Of a stretch of DNA of 64,000 nucleotides, positions 48,240-60,893 are shown one piece after another. The stretch lies in assembly GCA_032716605.1 (NCBI GenBank), contig CM064492.1, forward strand, positions 52,878,084-52,942,083, read 5' to 3'. Both the position numbers and the translations under genes were made by a program. Source of the DNA: Paralithodes platypus (lineage: Eukaryota; Arthropoda; Malacostraca; Decapoda; Lithodidae). The notes under the pieces were generated by a model that saw nothing but the letters and a program-made list of their open reading frames with translations, did not search any database and had not been told where the DNA came from. The first letter of the stretch is position 1; each line of letters begins with the position of its first letter.

Positions 48240-49330
48240 TTACATAGATACACTGGCCACACAGATCTTACGATCCTTGCGAGGTGGCCAGGACCTAATC
48301 CTAGTAGAGATAGCAACCCTAAGAGAGAGTGGAAGGAAAGGATAGCACATATGAAGGCTCTCTCTCCCCACCTTCCGACAATTTGCCGTACGTGAACACA
48401 GTTAGATGACACAGTTAGATGTGATTAACCTTCCAGGGCTAGGAAATCGCCTGAAGGAATTTATAGTATAGTTAGATATTGAAAGGAAAAGGCATGCACA
48501 CTTTCACTTTTTGTTCTGCTCTCTTCAACTGCACTGTCTATAACTTCATTAGGGAGCTTATTCCACTCGATAATAATACTGTGGGTGAAGAATCTTTTAG
48601 TTATGTCTACAGTAGGTTCGCTTTCCTGCCTGTTAGTTTTAATTTGTTTCCTCTTGTGGAACCATCTTTAGCTATCTTAAACAGATTATTAGATTTTACG
48701 TTACTAAATTCGTTTAGCATCTTAAAACACTCTATCAGCTGTCCCCTTATTCTCCGTTTCTTAAGCGAACACAGATAGAGGCCTCTTAATCTCTCATTGT
48801 ATGGTTTATTTATAAGGGAAGGGATCAACTTTGTTGCTCTAAGCTGAACGGATTCGAGTTTCTCTGTCTTTTAATAAGTAGGGAAACCCAAACTGCACAA
48901 CATACTCCAGATGCGCCCTCACATTACTTTTATATAATGTTACAACTATGTCTTTACTATGATAATGAACATTTCTGTTAATGAATCCTGGTGCTCTATT
49001 TTCTTTGTTAGATGCTGTGTGCATTGGCTTGTAGATTTTAGATTGTCATTGATAAGCACTCCTAGATCTTTTATCTGTGATACGCTCTTTATCTTTTCTC
49101 CATTCATTTGGTATTCGTATTTGTTGTTTTGGGAGCCTATTTGTAGTATCTGGCATTTGTTTACATTAAAGGGTATCTGCCAATTTTCTGATCACTCTGA
49201 TACTTTGCTTAGATCTGATTGCAAGCTAATGCTATCGCTTTCCGAGATTATTGCATTTCCCATCTTAGTGTCATCGGCGAATTTGGAAATTACATTATTG
49301 ATGCTATTATATCATTAATATACAGATAAT
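48240..49330 (-). pseudogene. CR1-like LINE, reverse transcriptase end to 3' terminus
   Basis: The minus strand first reads the FADD-type region (ISKFADDTK-like sequence near 49270, then NWQIPFNVNKCQ-like near 49160), then RAHLEYVVQFGFPYLLKD (48950-48880), IPSLINKPYNERLRGLYLCS and RRIRGQLIECFK (48826-48720), and a TRGNKLKL block. The 3' region matches that at 16841-17170. Several frame breaks. The 3' terminus abuts GA repeats. Confidence 0.75.
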
Positions 49331-49566
49331 ATATACAAATAAGAGGTTGTGAAATTATGTATGAAGTTTGTCAGTCCGAAATAACGTTTTTTGTACTTTA
49401 AATAATTCTTAGTCTGTGCTTTATTTTTTCTTCCACTGTCCTCTACTTGGGGTTCGGTTATCCCTACTAGAATTAAGTCCTGACCGCCTCGTTTGGTTCG
49501 CAAGGTCTGTGTGGTCAGTGTATCTATGAAAACCGATGTAAATCCAGTGAGTTGATAGACGGTGCT

Positions 49567-50568
49567 CCTGTGATTCTTATGATTATTAGGCCTATACTTG
49601 TTTAATTCTCCTGTGATTCTTATGATGATTATATTTATTAAATTCTCTTGTGATTCTTATGATGATTATACTTGTTTAATTCTCTTGTGATTCTTATGAT
49701 TATTATACTTGTTTAATTCTCTTGTGATTCTTATGATTATTATACTTGTTTAATTCTCTTGTGATTCTTATGATTATTATACTTGTTTAATTCTCTTGTG
49801 ATTCTTATGATTATTATACTTGTTTAATTCTCTTGTGATCTTATGATTATTATACTTGTTTAATTCTCTTGTGATTCTTATGATTATTATACTTGTTTAA
49901 TTATCTTGTGATTCTTATGATTATTATACTTGTTTAATTCTCTTGTGATTCTTATGATTATTATACTTGTTTAATTCTCTTGTGATTTTTATGATTATTA
50001 TACTTGTTTAATTTTCTTGTGATTCTTATGATTATTATACTTGTTTAATTCTCTTGTGATTCTTATGATTATTATACTTGTTTAATTATCTTGTGATTCT
50101 TATGATTATTATACTAGTTTAATTATCTTGTGATTCTTATGATTATTATACTTGTTTAATTCTCTTGTGATTCTTATGATTATTATACTTGTTTAATTCT
50201 CTTGTAATTCTTATGATTATTATACTTGTTTAATTCTCGGGATTCTTATGATTATTATACTTGTTTAATTCTCTTGTGATTCTTATGATTATTATACTTG
50301 TTTAATTCTCTTGTGATTCTTATGATTATTATACTTGTTTAATTCTCTTGTGATTCTTATGATTATTATACTTGTTTAATTCTCTTGTGATTCTTATGAT
50401 TATTATACTTGTTTAATTCTCTTGTGATTCTTATGATTATTATACTTTTTTAATTCTCTTGTGATTCTTATGATTATTATACTTGTTTAATTCTCTTGTG
50501 ATTCTTATGATTATTATACTTGTTTAATTCTCTTGTGATTCTTATGATTATTATACTTGTTTAATTCT
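49567..50568. repeat. 37-bp minisatellite, about 27 units
   Basis: Unit contains CTTGTGATTCTTATGATTAT and TATACTTGTTTAATT. It is very homogeneous, with a few variant units clustered near the left end. Confidence 0.97.
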
Positions 50569-50571
50569 GGT

Positions 50572-50893
50572 ATTTTCGAATAAATACACTGACCACATTG
50601 ACCTTATGATTCAAACGTGGTCAGGACTAAATTCTAATAGATATAGCCGAACCCCAAATAAAGGACATTGGAAGAAAAAAAAAAAAAACAAAACAAAAAA
50701 ACATAGCATCTGGATTGTTTAAAAGTGTATGCGATAACTTCATTTCGGACTGACAAATAGCTGAGGTTAGGTTTTAAAATAATGACGTCACCTGAATTAA
50801 TCTACCGACAGTCTATTTTCCGATACCCGTACAAAAAATCCCAGAAATGTTGCTTGAAAGAAATATGTTGATCATGTAATGTTGAATACCCCC
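50572..50893 (-). other. Diverged LINE 3' region, then unassigned DNA
   Basis: ACACTGACCACATTGACCTT and GTGGTCAGGACTAAATTC (50586-50635) are a diverged match to the 3' region of the LINEs at 16841 and 48240. An A-run follows at 50677-50688. Nothing else seen. Confidence 0.4.
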
Positions 50894-51270
50894 TTAATGG
50901 TGTATTTGTACTTACAGAGGTGTTTTTGGACCCCCATCTCCCTCTTGTTTAGTCCCATTAGTGTTGCCATTTTATGACGTTCGCCCCATTAGTTTAGCAA
51001 TTTAAATACCATTCGCCCCATTTCTATATACATTACCGGTATCTATATATTTGTTGTCATTTGGATTTCGATTTCTTGGCGAGCGACAGCGAACCTGCAG
51101 TTTAGGAGGAAGTGGCCTTTGGCTGGGACGTTTCCTACTGAAACATGTACTGATTTATCTTGAAGATGGTCTGGGGGGGGGGGGGGGGGGCGTTTGGTAG
51201 TTTGAAGGTCGTCTGAGAGAGCAATGTTATTAGTCGCAGGGCAAGCTAACAAAAAAAAAAAAAAAAAATG
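50894..51270 (+). mobile_element. TTAA-A family MITE, old copy (A18)
   Basis: Left TTAA at 50894-50897. Diverged but ordered blocks (CTTGTTTAGTCCCATTAG, GGCGAGCGACAGCGAACC, GGCCTTTGGCTGGGAC). G-run of about 18 at 51173-51190. Right end uncertain. Confidence 0.5.
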
Positions 51271-51335
51271 CTGGATCAATCAAAACTCTCAATCATTAAA
51301 CAAATTATCACAATAAACTATCACAATAGGCCGAA

Positions 51336-51548
51336 AGGGTTAGAAGATTTTGTCGCATTTTGACAGTTTATTCTAGCTATCATTAGACGACTTTATAAAG
51401 TTTAGGATGGATCTGTAGGAATGATAAAGGTAAAGACTAACTCAATTAACCCTCTGACTTTCATATACCCTTCCTAATCTGAATAACATCGTCTAATAAT
51501 TACTAGAACACAGCAAAGAAATGCCTCATCGGATCTTGAAAAGGTTAA
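51336..51548. mobile_element. TTAA-C variant MITE (C13)
   Basis: Close to C4 (TTTGACAGTTTATTCTAGC, then AGACTAACTCAATTAACC). Right TTAA at 51545-51548. Confidence 0.6.
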
Positions 51549-51549
51549 C

Positions 51550-51625
51550 CTGGCATGGTGGTTAAGTAAAGTAAGCTCTTCATTCGTCCCAGGTTCATAT
51601 CCCGGCAGCTGTACCCTTGACGTCA
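51550..51625 (+). repeat. tRNA-like relic
   Basis: CTGGCATGGTGGTTAAGTAA (A-box-like) and CCCAGGTTCATATCCCGG (B-box-like, 51588-51605) are about 36 bp apart. No complete cloverleaf, so a SINE head or tRNA pseudogene. Confidence 0.5.
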
Positions 51626-51626
51626 T

Positions 51627-51841
51627 TTAACCCGTTCAGTACCAGCGACGTCTTTCTCATTATATTCTGGCAACTATTGGACGATTTTATTCAGCCTAGA
51701 AAGGACGTCTACACATTACAAGGCTACAGACTATCTCAGTCAATCCTTTTAGCTGCCATATATCCTTCCTAAGCTTCATACAATCGTCTAAATGTAGCTC
51801 AAATCAAACCAAAAAAACAACACCGGTACTGAACTGGTTAC
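51627..51841. mobile_element. TTAA-C family MITE (C14)
   Basis: Left TTAA at 51627-51630; right site decayed to TTAC. Confidence 0.65.
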
Positions 51842-51864
51842 ATTTGCGTCATGACCGTGCGTGT

Positions 51865-52236
51865 TTAAGGGGGGATGGGCGTGTTTATTTGCTCATGTAT
51901 TTAGTGTTTCTTATTATTGTTTTAGTTTCCTACCTAGACCTCCATTAAGCTTAAGAAAACATCCACCCAAGATCCTCCTTGAAGATAAATGTGTACATTT
52001 TTCGATAGAAAAATTTCCCAGCCGAAGGCTGGCTCCTCTTGAATTACAGGCTCGCTATCGCTCGCCGGGAAAAAATCGACACCTAGATGACACAAAAGTC
52101 TTAATATTGACAAGAAAATGGTGCGAAAGGTCTTAAAACCGCCAAACTAATGGACCGCACGTCTTAATATCTGAAAACTAATGGCGCTAAACACGAGGGA
52201 GAAGGGGGACCAGCAAAACGACCCATCTCCCCTTAA
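51865..52236 (-). mobile_element. TTAA-A family MITE (A19)
   Basis: TTAA at 51865-51868 and 52233-52236. It has a good hairpin near 52020 and its right TTAA is shared with H1. Confidence 0.75.
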
Positions 52237-52723
52237 GCTGGTAGCACACGGGAGCCTTTATATTAGCGTCAACCTTCGAGCGTCAATATTTCGCTGGCAC
52301 CCTTGGAGATCTTGTGCACTGGTATCGGAAACTGCATTGACGATAGATAAAAATATATAATTTTGTAAATAGAAAAGTTGTCAGAATTAATATAACACCA
52401 TGTGAGGAGAAACTACATTGCCAATAAATAATATTATATAAATTAAGTTAAGAAAAGTTGACAGAATGAATATATACACTATATGAGGAGGAGCACTTTA
52501 TTGATAACGTTTTACAGATAGCTTCATCAGAATATTCATTGACCTGATGAAGCTATATGCAAAACGGTGTCAATATAGTGCTCCTCCTCATGCGGTGTGT
52601 ATTTACATTGACGATAGACTATTTTATGTGACGGAATTCTAATAAAAGATTACCTAATAAGCTGCCAGGCTAGTGTTAACGATAATAGTTTTGGTGAAAA
52701 CTCTCGTATGCTACCAGCTTTAA
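52233..52723. mobile_element. TTAA-H family element (H1)
   Basis: Ends TTAAGCTGGTAGCACACGGG and the complement TTAAAGCTGGTAGCATACG. An inner hairpin pairs ATGAGGAGGAGCACT (52483-52498) with GTGCTCCTCCTCAT (52579-52592). 491 bp, no ORF. Confidence 0.7.
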
Positions 52724-52852
52724 TGCCAGGTGTACTGAACATTTAAAACCATCCCGAGTATGAATGATGGCGGGCGAGTTTGTTCCACGCAAAGTCTTTA
52801 GCTAAATCTTTTAAATGGCCGTAAAAGAGAGGTTAGATCATGGGCGGCTTAG

Positions 52853-53690
52853 CGATAACAGCGGTGAATAGGTCGGATGTGGGGGCTGGGGGCTGGGAGG
52901 AGGGACTGAAACGAGAGGGTGGAAAGAGAGAGGACTGAAAAGAGAGGGATGGAAAGAGAGAGGACTGAAAAGAGAGGGATGGAAAAAGAAGAGGCTGGAA
53001 AGAGAAGGATGGAAAGAGAGGGAACTGGAAAGAAAGGATAGAAAGAGAGGGGAATGGAAAGAAAGAAAGGGATGGACAGAGAGGGGACTGGAAAGAAAGA
53101 GAGGGATGGACAGAGAGGGGACTGGAAAGAAAGAGGGGACTGGAAAGAAAAAGAGGGGACTGGAAAGAGAGGGGACTGGAAAGAAAGAGAGGGATGGACA
53201 GAGAGGGGACTGGAAAGAGGGGACTGGAAAGAAAGAGAGGGATGGACAGAGAGGGGACTGGAAAGAGAGGGGACTGGAAAGAAAGAGAGGGATGGACAGA
53301 GAGGGGACTAGAAAGAAAGAGAGGGAACTGGAAAGAAAGAGGGATGGAATGAGAGGGGACTGGAAAGAGATGGAAATGGAAAGAAAAGGATGAAAAGAGG
53401 GAAATGGAAGCGAAGGATGGAAAAAGAGGGGACTGGAAATAAAGGGGCTGGACATAGAGAAGATGGCAAGAGAGGTGGATGGAAAGAGTGATGGAGAGAG
53501 AGGCCTGTAAAAAGGGGCATGGAAAAAGGAGGATGGACAGAGATAGGGAGGGAAAAAGATAATTGGAAAGAGACGGATAGAGAAAGAAGGTTGGAAAAGA
53601 GGAATAGAGAAGAGAGAGGGCGTGCAAAGAGCCTGGAATCAAGAGGACAGTAAAGAGGGAGAGAGAGAAGGAGGAAAGACAAAAGAGATG
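52853..53690. repeat. Purine-rich imperfect minisatellite
   Basis: Units based on GGGGACTGGAAAGAAAGAGA and GGGATGGACAGAGAG in irregular order. The minus strand is pyrimidine-rich and lacks stops, giving Phe/Pro/Ser/Leu frames up to 288 codons that I treat as artefacts. Confidence 0.9.
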
Positions 53691-53714
53691 GCTGTACAAT
53701 AATTAATTTAACAG

Positions 53715-54380
53715 TGGGGCTGGAATGCAGAGAGAGAGAGAGGGAATGTTTGATCAAGTGAGTGAGTGTGTATGCTGTGTGAATGTGAAAGTGTATGCTG
53801 TGTGAAGGTGAGTGTGTGTGTGAGAGAGAGAGAGAGCGTATGTACGGTGTGTGAGAGTGTACGGTGTGTGTGTGTGTGTGTGTGAGCAAGAGAGAGCATG
53901 TACGGCGTGTGAGAGTGTACGGTGTGTGTGTGTGAGAGAGAGTATGTACGGTGTGTGTGAGTGTACGGTGCGTGTGTGAGAGAGAGAGCGTGTACAGTGT
54001 GTGAGAGTACGGTGTGTGTGTGTGTGTGAGAGAGAAAGAGAGCATACAGTGTGTGAGAGTGTACGTTGTGTGTGAGAGAGTATGTACGGAGTGTGAGTGT
54101 ACGGTGTGTGTGTGTGTGTAAGAGAGAAAGCGTGAACGGTGAGAGAAAAAGCGTGTACGGTGAGAGAGAGAAAGCGTGTACGGTGAGAGAGAGAAAGCAT
54201 GTACGGTGAGAGAGAAAGCGTGTACGGTGAGAGAGAGAAAGCTTGCATGGTGAGAGAGAGAAAGCGTGTACGTGAGAGAGAAAGCGTGTACGGTGAGAGA
54301 GAGAAAGCGTGTACGGTGAGAGAGAGAAAGCTTGCACGGTGAGAGAGAAAGCGTGTACGGTGAAAGAGAAAGCGTGTACG
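53715..54380. repeat. GT/GA compound array grading into the 23-bp satellite
   Basis: Starts as GTACGGTGTGTGTGTG and GAGAGA mixtures. From about 54128 it becomes regular ACGGTGAGAGAGAGAAAGCG units. Confidence 0.9.
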
Positions 54381-56920
54381 GTACAAAGGAGTACAAAGGA
54401 AATCAAGCAACAACAGATCTAGTGACCCTTCTAGGCTGCTTGTCCTCCAAAACACTGAGGATCAAGTGTCCAAACAGTGGTTTAGAGTGGGTAAGGGAAC
54501 ATTGGAAAGGGAACTACTACCCTGCCACTAACGTGGCAGGACTAGGAAGTTAGTAGGGGACATATGGGTTAGTAACTGAGGGGAGGATAAAATAAAGTTA
54601 TTCATTTACAAACGCAGTCAGTCCAGTCGCAGGTTTGATGCGAGATATTTGTCTAGGCGGAATTTAAATGAATCAACGGTGCTGCAGTCTATAACGTCTC
54701 GGGGAAGCCCATTCCACAAGTTGACAACTCGATTGAAGAAGAAATTCTTAGATTCGTGTGAGTTAAAAGATTACCAATAATTTTGCAACCGTTTCCCCGC
54801 GTGTAATTAGATTGGTCGATAGTGAAGTACTTACTACAGTTCATATTGTCGATGCCCTTGATGATTTTGAACACTTGAATTAAGTCACCTCTTAATCTGC
54901 GCTGGGTTAAAGGAAATAGATTGAATTCTCTAAGATGCTCTTCGTATGGTTTGTTCTTTAGGCTAGGTATCATTTTGGTAACTCTACGTTGAACTCGTTC
55001 TAGCTTGTTTATGTATATTTAAGCTGAGTGCCATTCATCGAATAGTTTGCTTTCTCATTTAGGTATCCGATATGTAGTACTTTACATTTATCCGCATTGA
55101 AACTCATTTGCCAAATTTGGGCCCAATGTGACAATTTATCTAGATTGTGTTGCATATCGTCAACTTGATCTTTTGAGAGTACGCTATTTGCAATTTTTGT
55201 ATCGTCAGCAAATTTTGAGATTGTACAGGTGAGACCCTCATCTATGTCGTTGATGTAAATTAGAAAAGAATTGGTCCTAGTACCGATCCCTGGGGTACCC
55301 CGCTACTTACATTGGTCCATTTAGATGCCTTACCGTTTATGACTACTCTTTGCTTTCTGTCGCTGAGCCAATTTTCTATCCATTTCAACACACCGTCTTG
55401 TATTCCATGCGCTTTTAGTTTTAGCAGTAAACGTTTGTGGGGAACTTTGTCAAAGGCCTTTTGAAAATCAAGGTATATAATATCTACAGCTTTACTCTCA
55501 TCGTAGAGGTTGAGGATATCGTGGAAGAAGTCTAAGAGGTTTGTTAAACAGGAACGTTTTTTACGAAAGCAGTGTTCAGTATCTTTAAGTATGTTATTTT
55601 CCTCTAAGTGATTTACGAGTCTGTCTCTTATGACCGTTTCTAGCATTTTACATACAACTGAGGTTAAGCTAATTGGACGATAGTTACTGGGTAGGGATTT
55701 GCTGCCTTTTTTTAATATCGGTGTTACGTTGGCTATCTTCCACTGATCAGGCATAGTTCCAGACTGCAAGGATTTATTGAATAATGTCAGTGGTTTGGAG
55801 AGCTCATCCTTAGCTTCCTTTAGAACTCTAGGCGAGATTGTATCAGGTCCAGGCGTTTTATTTACCTTGAGTTTATCTAAACAATTCAATACTTCTCTCT
55901 CTGTAACGGTGATATTGCTTAAAACATCTGAATTATCAATCTGAATCGGCGATGGTGTAGGGATATCACTGAGGTCTTCTGTTGTAAAAACTGATGCAAA
56001 GAAGGTATTGAGGGCATTACTCATTTGTACTTCGTCTTTGGTGTATTCTCCATTTTCATCGACTAACAGTTGAAGTAACTACTTTTTTCTTTCTGATATA
56101 ACTATAGAATTCTTTCGGGTTTGTTTTACTTTGATTCACAATATGTAACTCTAGTTTTTTTTTACTTTGCTTAATTAACTGTTTGGCTTTGCGTCGTAGC
56201 TCTACAAATTTCACCCGTTCTTCGTCATTTTGTGAGGATTTTAATCTATCATTAGCAAATTTTTTAGCAAGCAGGCAGTTTGAAATATCTTTACTCCACC
56301 ATTTGGGCTTATTATTATGGCCTGGACGCCGTATTTTCGATGGTATGCAGTCTTGCACTGCTTTTAGGTAAGTGGTTTCGAATAACTTCCAAGATGTATT
56401 TATGTCGTTATTGTTAATTAAAAAGCTCCAGTCAGTTTCTTTAAACATAGCTCTAAGTTTATGAAAGTTTGCTTTCTTGAAATTAGGGACTTTTTCGATG
56501 CTACTATTTGGTTCGTTACTAGTAAAGTTTAAAGTGAAAGTTATCGTACGATGGTCGCTGTTACTGAATTCATCACCAACATTCAAATTCTCTATTAATT
56601 CTTCTTTTGTTGCAAGTACAATGTCAAGAACGTTATTACCACGGGTCGGTGTTCGAACAAATTGATAAAGCGAACTCTCTTGCAAGTTCGTATACAAGTC
56701 ATGTCCGGAGTGTGAAGTAAGAGTATCGCCCCACTTGGTCACAGGTAAATTAAAGTCGCCAAAAAATACAGTATCTTGTGAGTTACTTACATCTGCAATT
56801 TGTTCATAAATTTCTCGGTCAGTTTGCACTGATTGAGCTGGAGGTCTGTATATTAATGCAAGTATTATTTTTGTACCTTTATTATTCTTTATTAGCACAA
56901 AAGATGTGTCGACGTTCACA
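54381..56920 (-). pseudogene. CR1-like LINE inserted in the purine satellite
   Basis: On the minus strand: endonuclease C-terminal part with LALIYRPP, FFGDFNLP (catalytic GDFN type) and FSNSDHRTITF (56920-56570); a linker ending PKEFYSYIRKKK (56100); then a frameshift near 56070. The reverse transcriptase (56024-55260) has NVTPILKKGSK, NYRPISLTSVVCKMLE, IIYLDFQKAFDKVPH and SSGVPQGSVLGPILF, followed by a 1-base frameshift near 55258 and ISKFADDTKIANS (about 55225-55185). About 100-180 residues are then missing at about 55020, and the C-terminal IPSLKNKPYEEHLREF block follows (54973). Catalytic motifs are well preserved, so the insertion is fairly young despite two frameshifts and a deletion. 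The 5' end is truncated within the endonuclease at the satellite. Confidence 0.9.
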
Positions 56921-57407
56921 ATGAGAGAGAGAAAGCTTGCATGGTGAGAGAGAGAAAGCGTGCATGGTGAGAGAAAGCGTGTACGGTGGGAGAGAGAAAG
57001 CGTGTACGGTGAGAGAGAGAGAAAGCGTGTACGGTGAGAGAGAGAAAGCGTGTACGGTGAGAGAGAGAAAGCGTGTACGGTGAGAGAGAGAAAGCATGTA
57101 CGGTGAGAGAGAGAAAGCGTGTACGGTGAGAGAAAGCGTGTACGGTGAGAGAGAGAAAGCGTGTACGGTGAGAGAGAGAAAGCGTGTACGGTGAGAGAGA
57201 GAAAGCGTGTACGGTGAGAGACAAAGCGTGTACGGTGAGAGAGACAAAGCGTGTACGGTGAGAGAGAAAGCGTGTACGGTGAGAGAGAGAAAGCGTGTAC
57301 GGTGAGAGAAAGAAAGCGTGCACGGTGAGAGAGAGAAAGCGTGTACGGTGAGAGAGAGAAAGCGTGTACGGTGAGAGAGAAAGCGTGCACGGTGAGAGAG
57401 AAAGCAT
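56921..57407. repeat. 23-bp purine satellite between two LINE insertions
   Basis: About 21 units of ACGGTGAGAGAGAGAAAGCG plus TGT, with 21-bp variants missing one GA. Confidence 0.97.
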
Positions 57408-57948
57408 GTACAAAGGAAAGGAAATTAAGCAACAACAGGTCTAGTGACCCTTCTAGGCTGCTTGTCCTCCAAAACACTGAGGATCAAGTGTCCAAACAGT
57501 GGTTTAGAGTGGGTAAGGGAACATTGGAAAGGGAACTACTGCCCTGGAACTAATGTCCGTGGCAGGATTAGGAAGTTAGTAGGGGACAGATGGGTTAGTA
57601 ACTGAGGGGAGGATAAAATAAAGTTATTCATTTACAAACGCAGTCAGTCGCGGGTTTGATGCGAGATATTTGTCTAGGCGAAGTTTAAATGAATCAACGG
57701 TGCTGCAATCTATGACATCTCGGGGAAGCCCATTCCATAAGTTGACAACTCGATTGAAGAAGAAATTCTTAGCTTTGTGTGAGTTAAAAGATTTACCAAT
57801 AATTTTGCAACCGTTTCCCCGTGTGTAATTAGATTGGTCGATAGTGAAGTACTTACTACAGTTCATATTGTCGATGCCTTTGATGATTTTGAACACTTGA
57901 ATTAAGTCGCCTCTTAAATTAATCTGCGCTGGGTTAAAGGAAATAGAT
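57408..57948 (-). pseudogene. Second, shorter copy of the satellite-inserted LINE
   Basis: Near-identical to 54381-54930: an FFFNRVVNLWNGLPRDVIDC block (57780-57700), TRGNGCKIIG and FKIIKGIDNMNCSKYF, then the same 3' region. It is 5'-truncated at GGAAATAGAT, where the satellite resumes. It preserves the intact reading of the C-terminal block that is broken in the longer copy. Confidence 0.85.
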
Positions 57949-60823
57949 CACCGTGTACGGTGAGAGAGAGAAAGCGTGTACGGTTAGAGAGAGAAAGCGT
58001 GTATGGTGAGAGAGAGAAAGTGTGTACGGTGAGAGAGAAAGCGTGTACGGTGAGAGAGAGAAAGTGTGTATGGTGAGAGAAAAAGCGTGTACGGTGAAAG
58101 AGAAATCATGTACGGGTAGAGAGAGAAAGCATGTACGGTTAGAGAGAGAAAGCGTGTACGGTGAGAGAGAGAAAGTGTGTATGGTGAGAGAGAGAAAGCG
58201 TGTACGGTGAGAGAGAGAAAGCGTGTACGGTGAGAGAGAGAAAGTGTGTATGGTGAGAGAGAAAGCGTGTACGGTCAGAGAGAAATCGTGTACGGTGAGA
58301 GAGAGAAAGCGTGTACGGTGGGAGAGAGAAAGCGTGTACGGTGAGAGAGAAAGCATGTACGGTGAAAGAGAGAAAGCGTGCACGGTGAGAGAGAAAGCGT
58401 GTACGATGAGAGGGAGAAAGTGTGCATGGTGAGAGAGAGAAAGTGGGCATGGTGACAAAGAGAATGTGTGTATGGTGAGAGAGAGAAAGCGTGTACGGTG
58501 AGATAGAGAGAAAGCGTGTACGGTGAGAGAGAGAAAGCGTGCACGGTGAGAGAGAGAAAGCGTGTACGGTGAGAGAGAGAAAGCATGCACGGTGAGAAAG
58601 AGAAAGCGTGTACGGTGAGAGAGAGAAAGCATGTACGGAGAGAGAAAGAAAGCGTGCACGGTGAGAGAGAGAGCGTGTACAGTGAGAGAGAGAGCGTGTA
58701 CGGTGAGAGAGAGAAAGCGTGCATGGTGAGAGAGAGGTGAGAGAGAGAAAGCGTGCACGGTGAGAGAGAGAAAGCGTGTACGGTGAGAGAGAGAAAGCGT
58801 GTACGGTGAGAGAGATAAAGCATGTACGGTGAGAGAGAGAAAGCGTGCACGGTGAGAGAGACAAAGCGTGCACGGTGAGAGAGAGAGCGTGTACGGTGAG
58901 AGAGAGAAAGCGTGTACAGTGAGAGAGAGACAGCGTGCATGGTGAGAGAGAGATAGCGTGCATGGTGAGAGAGAAAGCGTGTACGGTGAGAGAAAAAGCT
59001 TGCTCGGTGAGAGAGAGAAAGCGTCTACGGTGAGAGAGAGAAAGTGTGTACGGTGAGAGAGAAAGAGTGCATGGTGAGAGAGAAAGTGTGTACGGTGAGA
59101 GAAAGCTTGCACGGTGAGAGAGAGAAAGCGTGTACGGTGAGAGAGAAAGCTTGCACGGTGAGAGAGAGAAAGCGTGCATGGTGAGAGAGAAAGCGTGTAC
59201 GGTGAGAGAAAGCTTGCACGGTGAGAGAGAGAAAGCGTGTACGGTGAGAGAAAGCTTGCATGGTGAGAGAGAGCGTGTACGGTGAGAGAAAGCTTGCATG
59301 GTGAGAGAGAAAGCGTGTACGGTGAGAGAGAAAGCTTGCGCGGTGAGAGAGAGAAAGCGTGTAAGGTGAGAGAGAGATAGCGTGTACGGTGAGAGAAAGC
59401 GTGTACGGTGAGAGAGAGAAAGCGTGTACGGTGAGAGAGAAAGCTTGCACGGTGAGAGAGAGAAAGTGTGCATGGTGAGAGAAAGCGTGTACGGTGAGAG
59501 AGAGAAAGCGTGTACGGTGAGAGAAAGCTTGCACGGTGAGAGAGAGAAAGCGTGCATGGTGAGAGAAAGCTTGTATGGTGAGAGAGAGAAAGCGTGCATG
59601 GTGAGAGAAAGCTTATACGGTGAGAGAGAGAAAGCGTGTACGGTGAGAGAGAGACAGCGTGCACGGTGAGAGAGAGAAAGCGTGCATGGTGAGAGAGAAA
59701 GCGTGTACGGTGAGAGAAAAAGCTTGCACGGTGAGAGAGAGAAAGCGTCTACGGTGAGAGAGAGAAAGCGTGTACAGTGAGAGAGAAAGCGTGCATGGTG
59801 AGAGAGAAAGCGTGTACGGTGAGAGAAAGCTTGCACGGTGAGAGAGAGAAAGCGTGTACGGTGAGAGAGAAAGCTTGCACGGTGAGAGAGAGAAAGCGTG
59901 CATGGTGAGAGAGAAAGCGTGTACGGTGAGAGAGAGAAAGCGTGTACGGTGTGAGAGAGAAAGCTTGCATGGTGAGAGAGAGAAAGCGTGTACGGTGAGA
60001 GAGAGAAAGCAAGCATGGTGAAAGAGAGAAAGCTTGCACGGTGAGAGAGAGAAAGCATGCATGGTGAGAGAAAGCGTGTACGGTGAGAGAGAGAAAGCGT
60101 TTACGGTGAGAGAGAGAAAGCTTGCACGGTGAGAGAGAGAAAGCTTGCACGGTGAGAGAGAGAAAGCGTGTACGGTGAGAGAGAGAAAGCGTGTACGGTG
60201 TGACAGAGAAAGCTTGCACAGTGAGAGAGAGAAAGTGTGCATGGTGAGAGAAAGTGTGTACGGTGAGAAAAGAGAAAGCGTGTACGGTGAGAGAGAGAAA
60301 GCGTGTACGGTGAGAGAGAGAAAGCGTGTACGGTGAGAGACAGAAAGCTTGCACGGTGAGAGAGAGAAAGCGTGTATGGTGAGAGAGAGAAAGCTTGCAC
60401 GGTGAGAGAGAAAGCGTGTACGGTGAGAGAGAGAAAGCGTGTACGGTGAGAGAGAGAAAGCGTGTACGGTGAGAGAAAGCATGTACGGTGAGAGTGAGAA
60501 AGCGTGCACGGTGAGAGAGAGAAAGCATGTACGGTGAGAGAGAGAAAGCGTGTACGGTGAGAGAGAGAAAGCGTGTACGGTGAGAGAGAAAGCTTGCACG
60601 GTGAGAGAGAGAGAAAGCGTGTACGGTGAGAGAGAGAAAGTGTGTACGGTGAGAGAGAAAGCTTGCACGGTGAGAGAGAGAAAGCGTGTACGGTGAGAGT
60701 GAGAAAGCGTGTACGGTGAGAGAAAGCGTGTACGGTGAGAGAGAGAAAGCGTGTACGGTGAGAGAGAGAAAGCGTGTATGGTGAGAGAAAGCGTGTACGG
60801 TGAGAGAGAGAAAGCGTGCATGG
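57949..60823. repeat. 23-bp purine satellite, main array, about 125 units
   Basis: ACGGTGAGAGAGAGAAAGCG-type units with CGTGTACGG, CGTGCACGG, CTTGCACGG and CTTGCATGG variants in alternating blocks, showing higher-order structure. Minus frames up to 639 codons arise only from the absence of stops. Confidence 0.97.
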
Positions 60824-60827
60824 TGTG

Positions 60828-60893
<66 letters not shown>

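Noticed and set aside
52833..54455. Minus-strand open frames of 205-362 codons
   Set aside because: Same cause: stop-free pyrimidine strand of imperfect satellite and GT/GA arrays.
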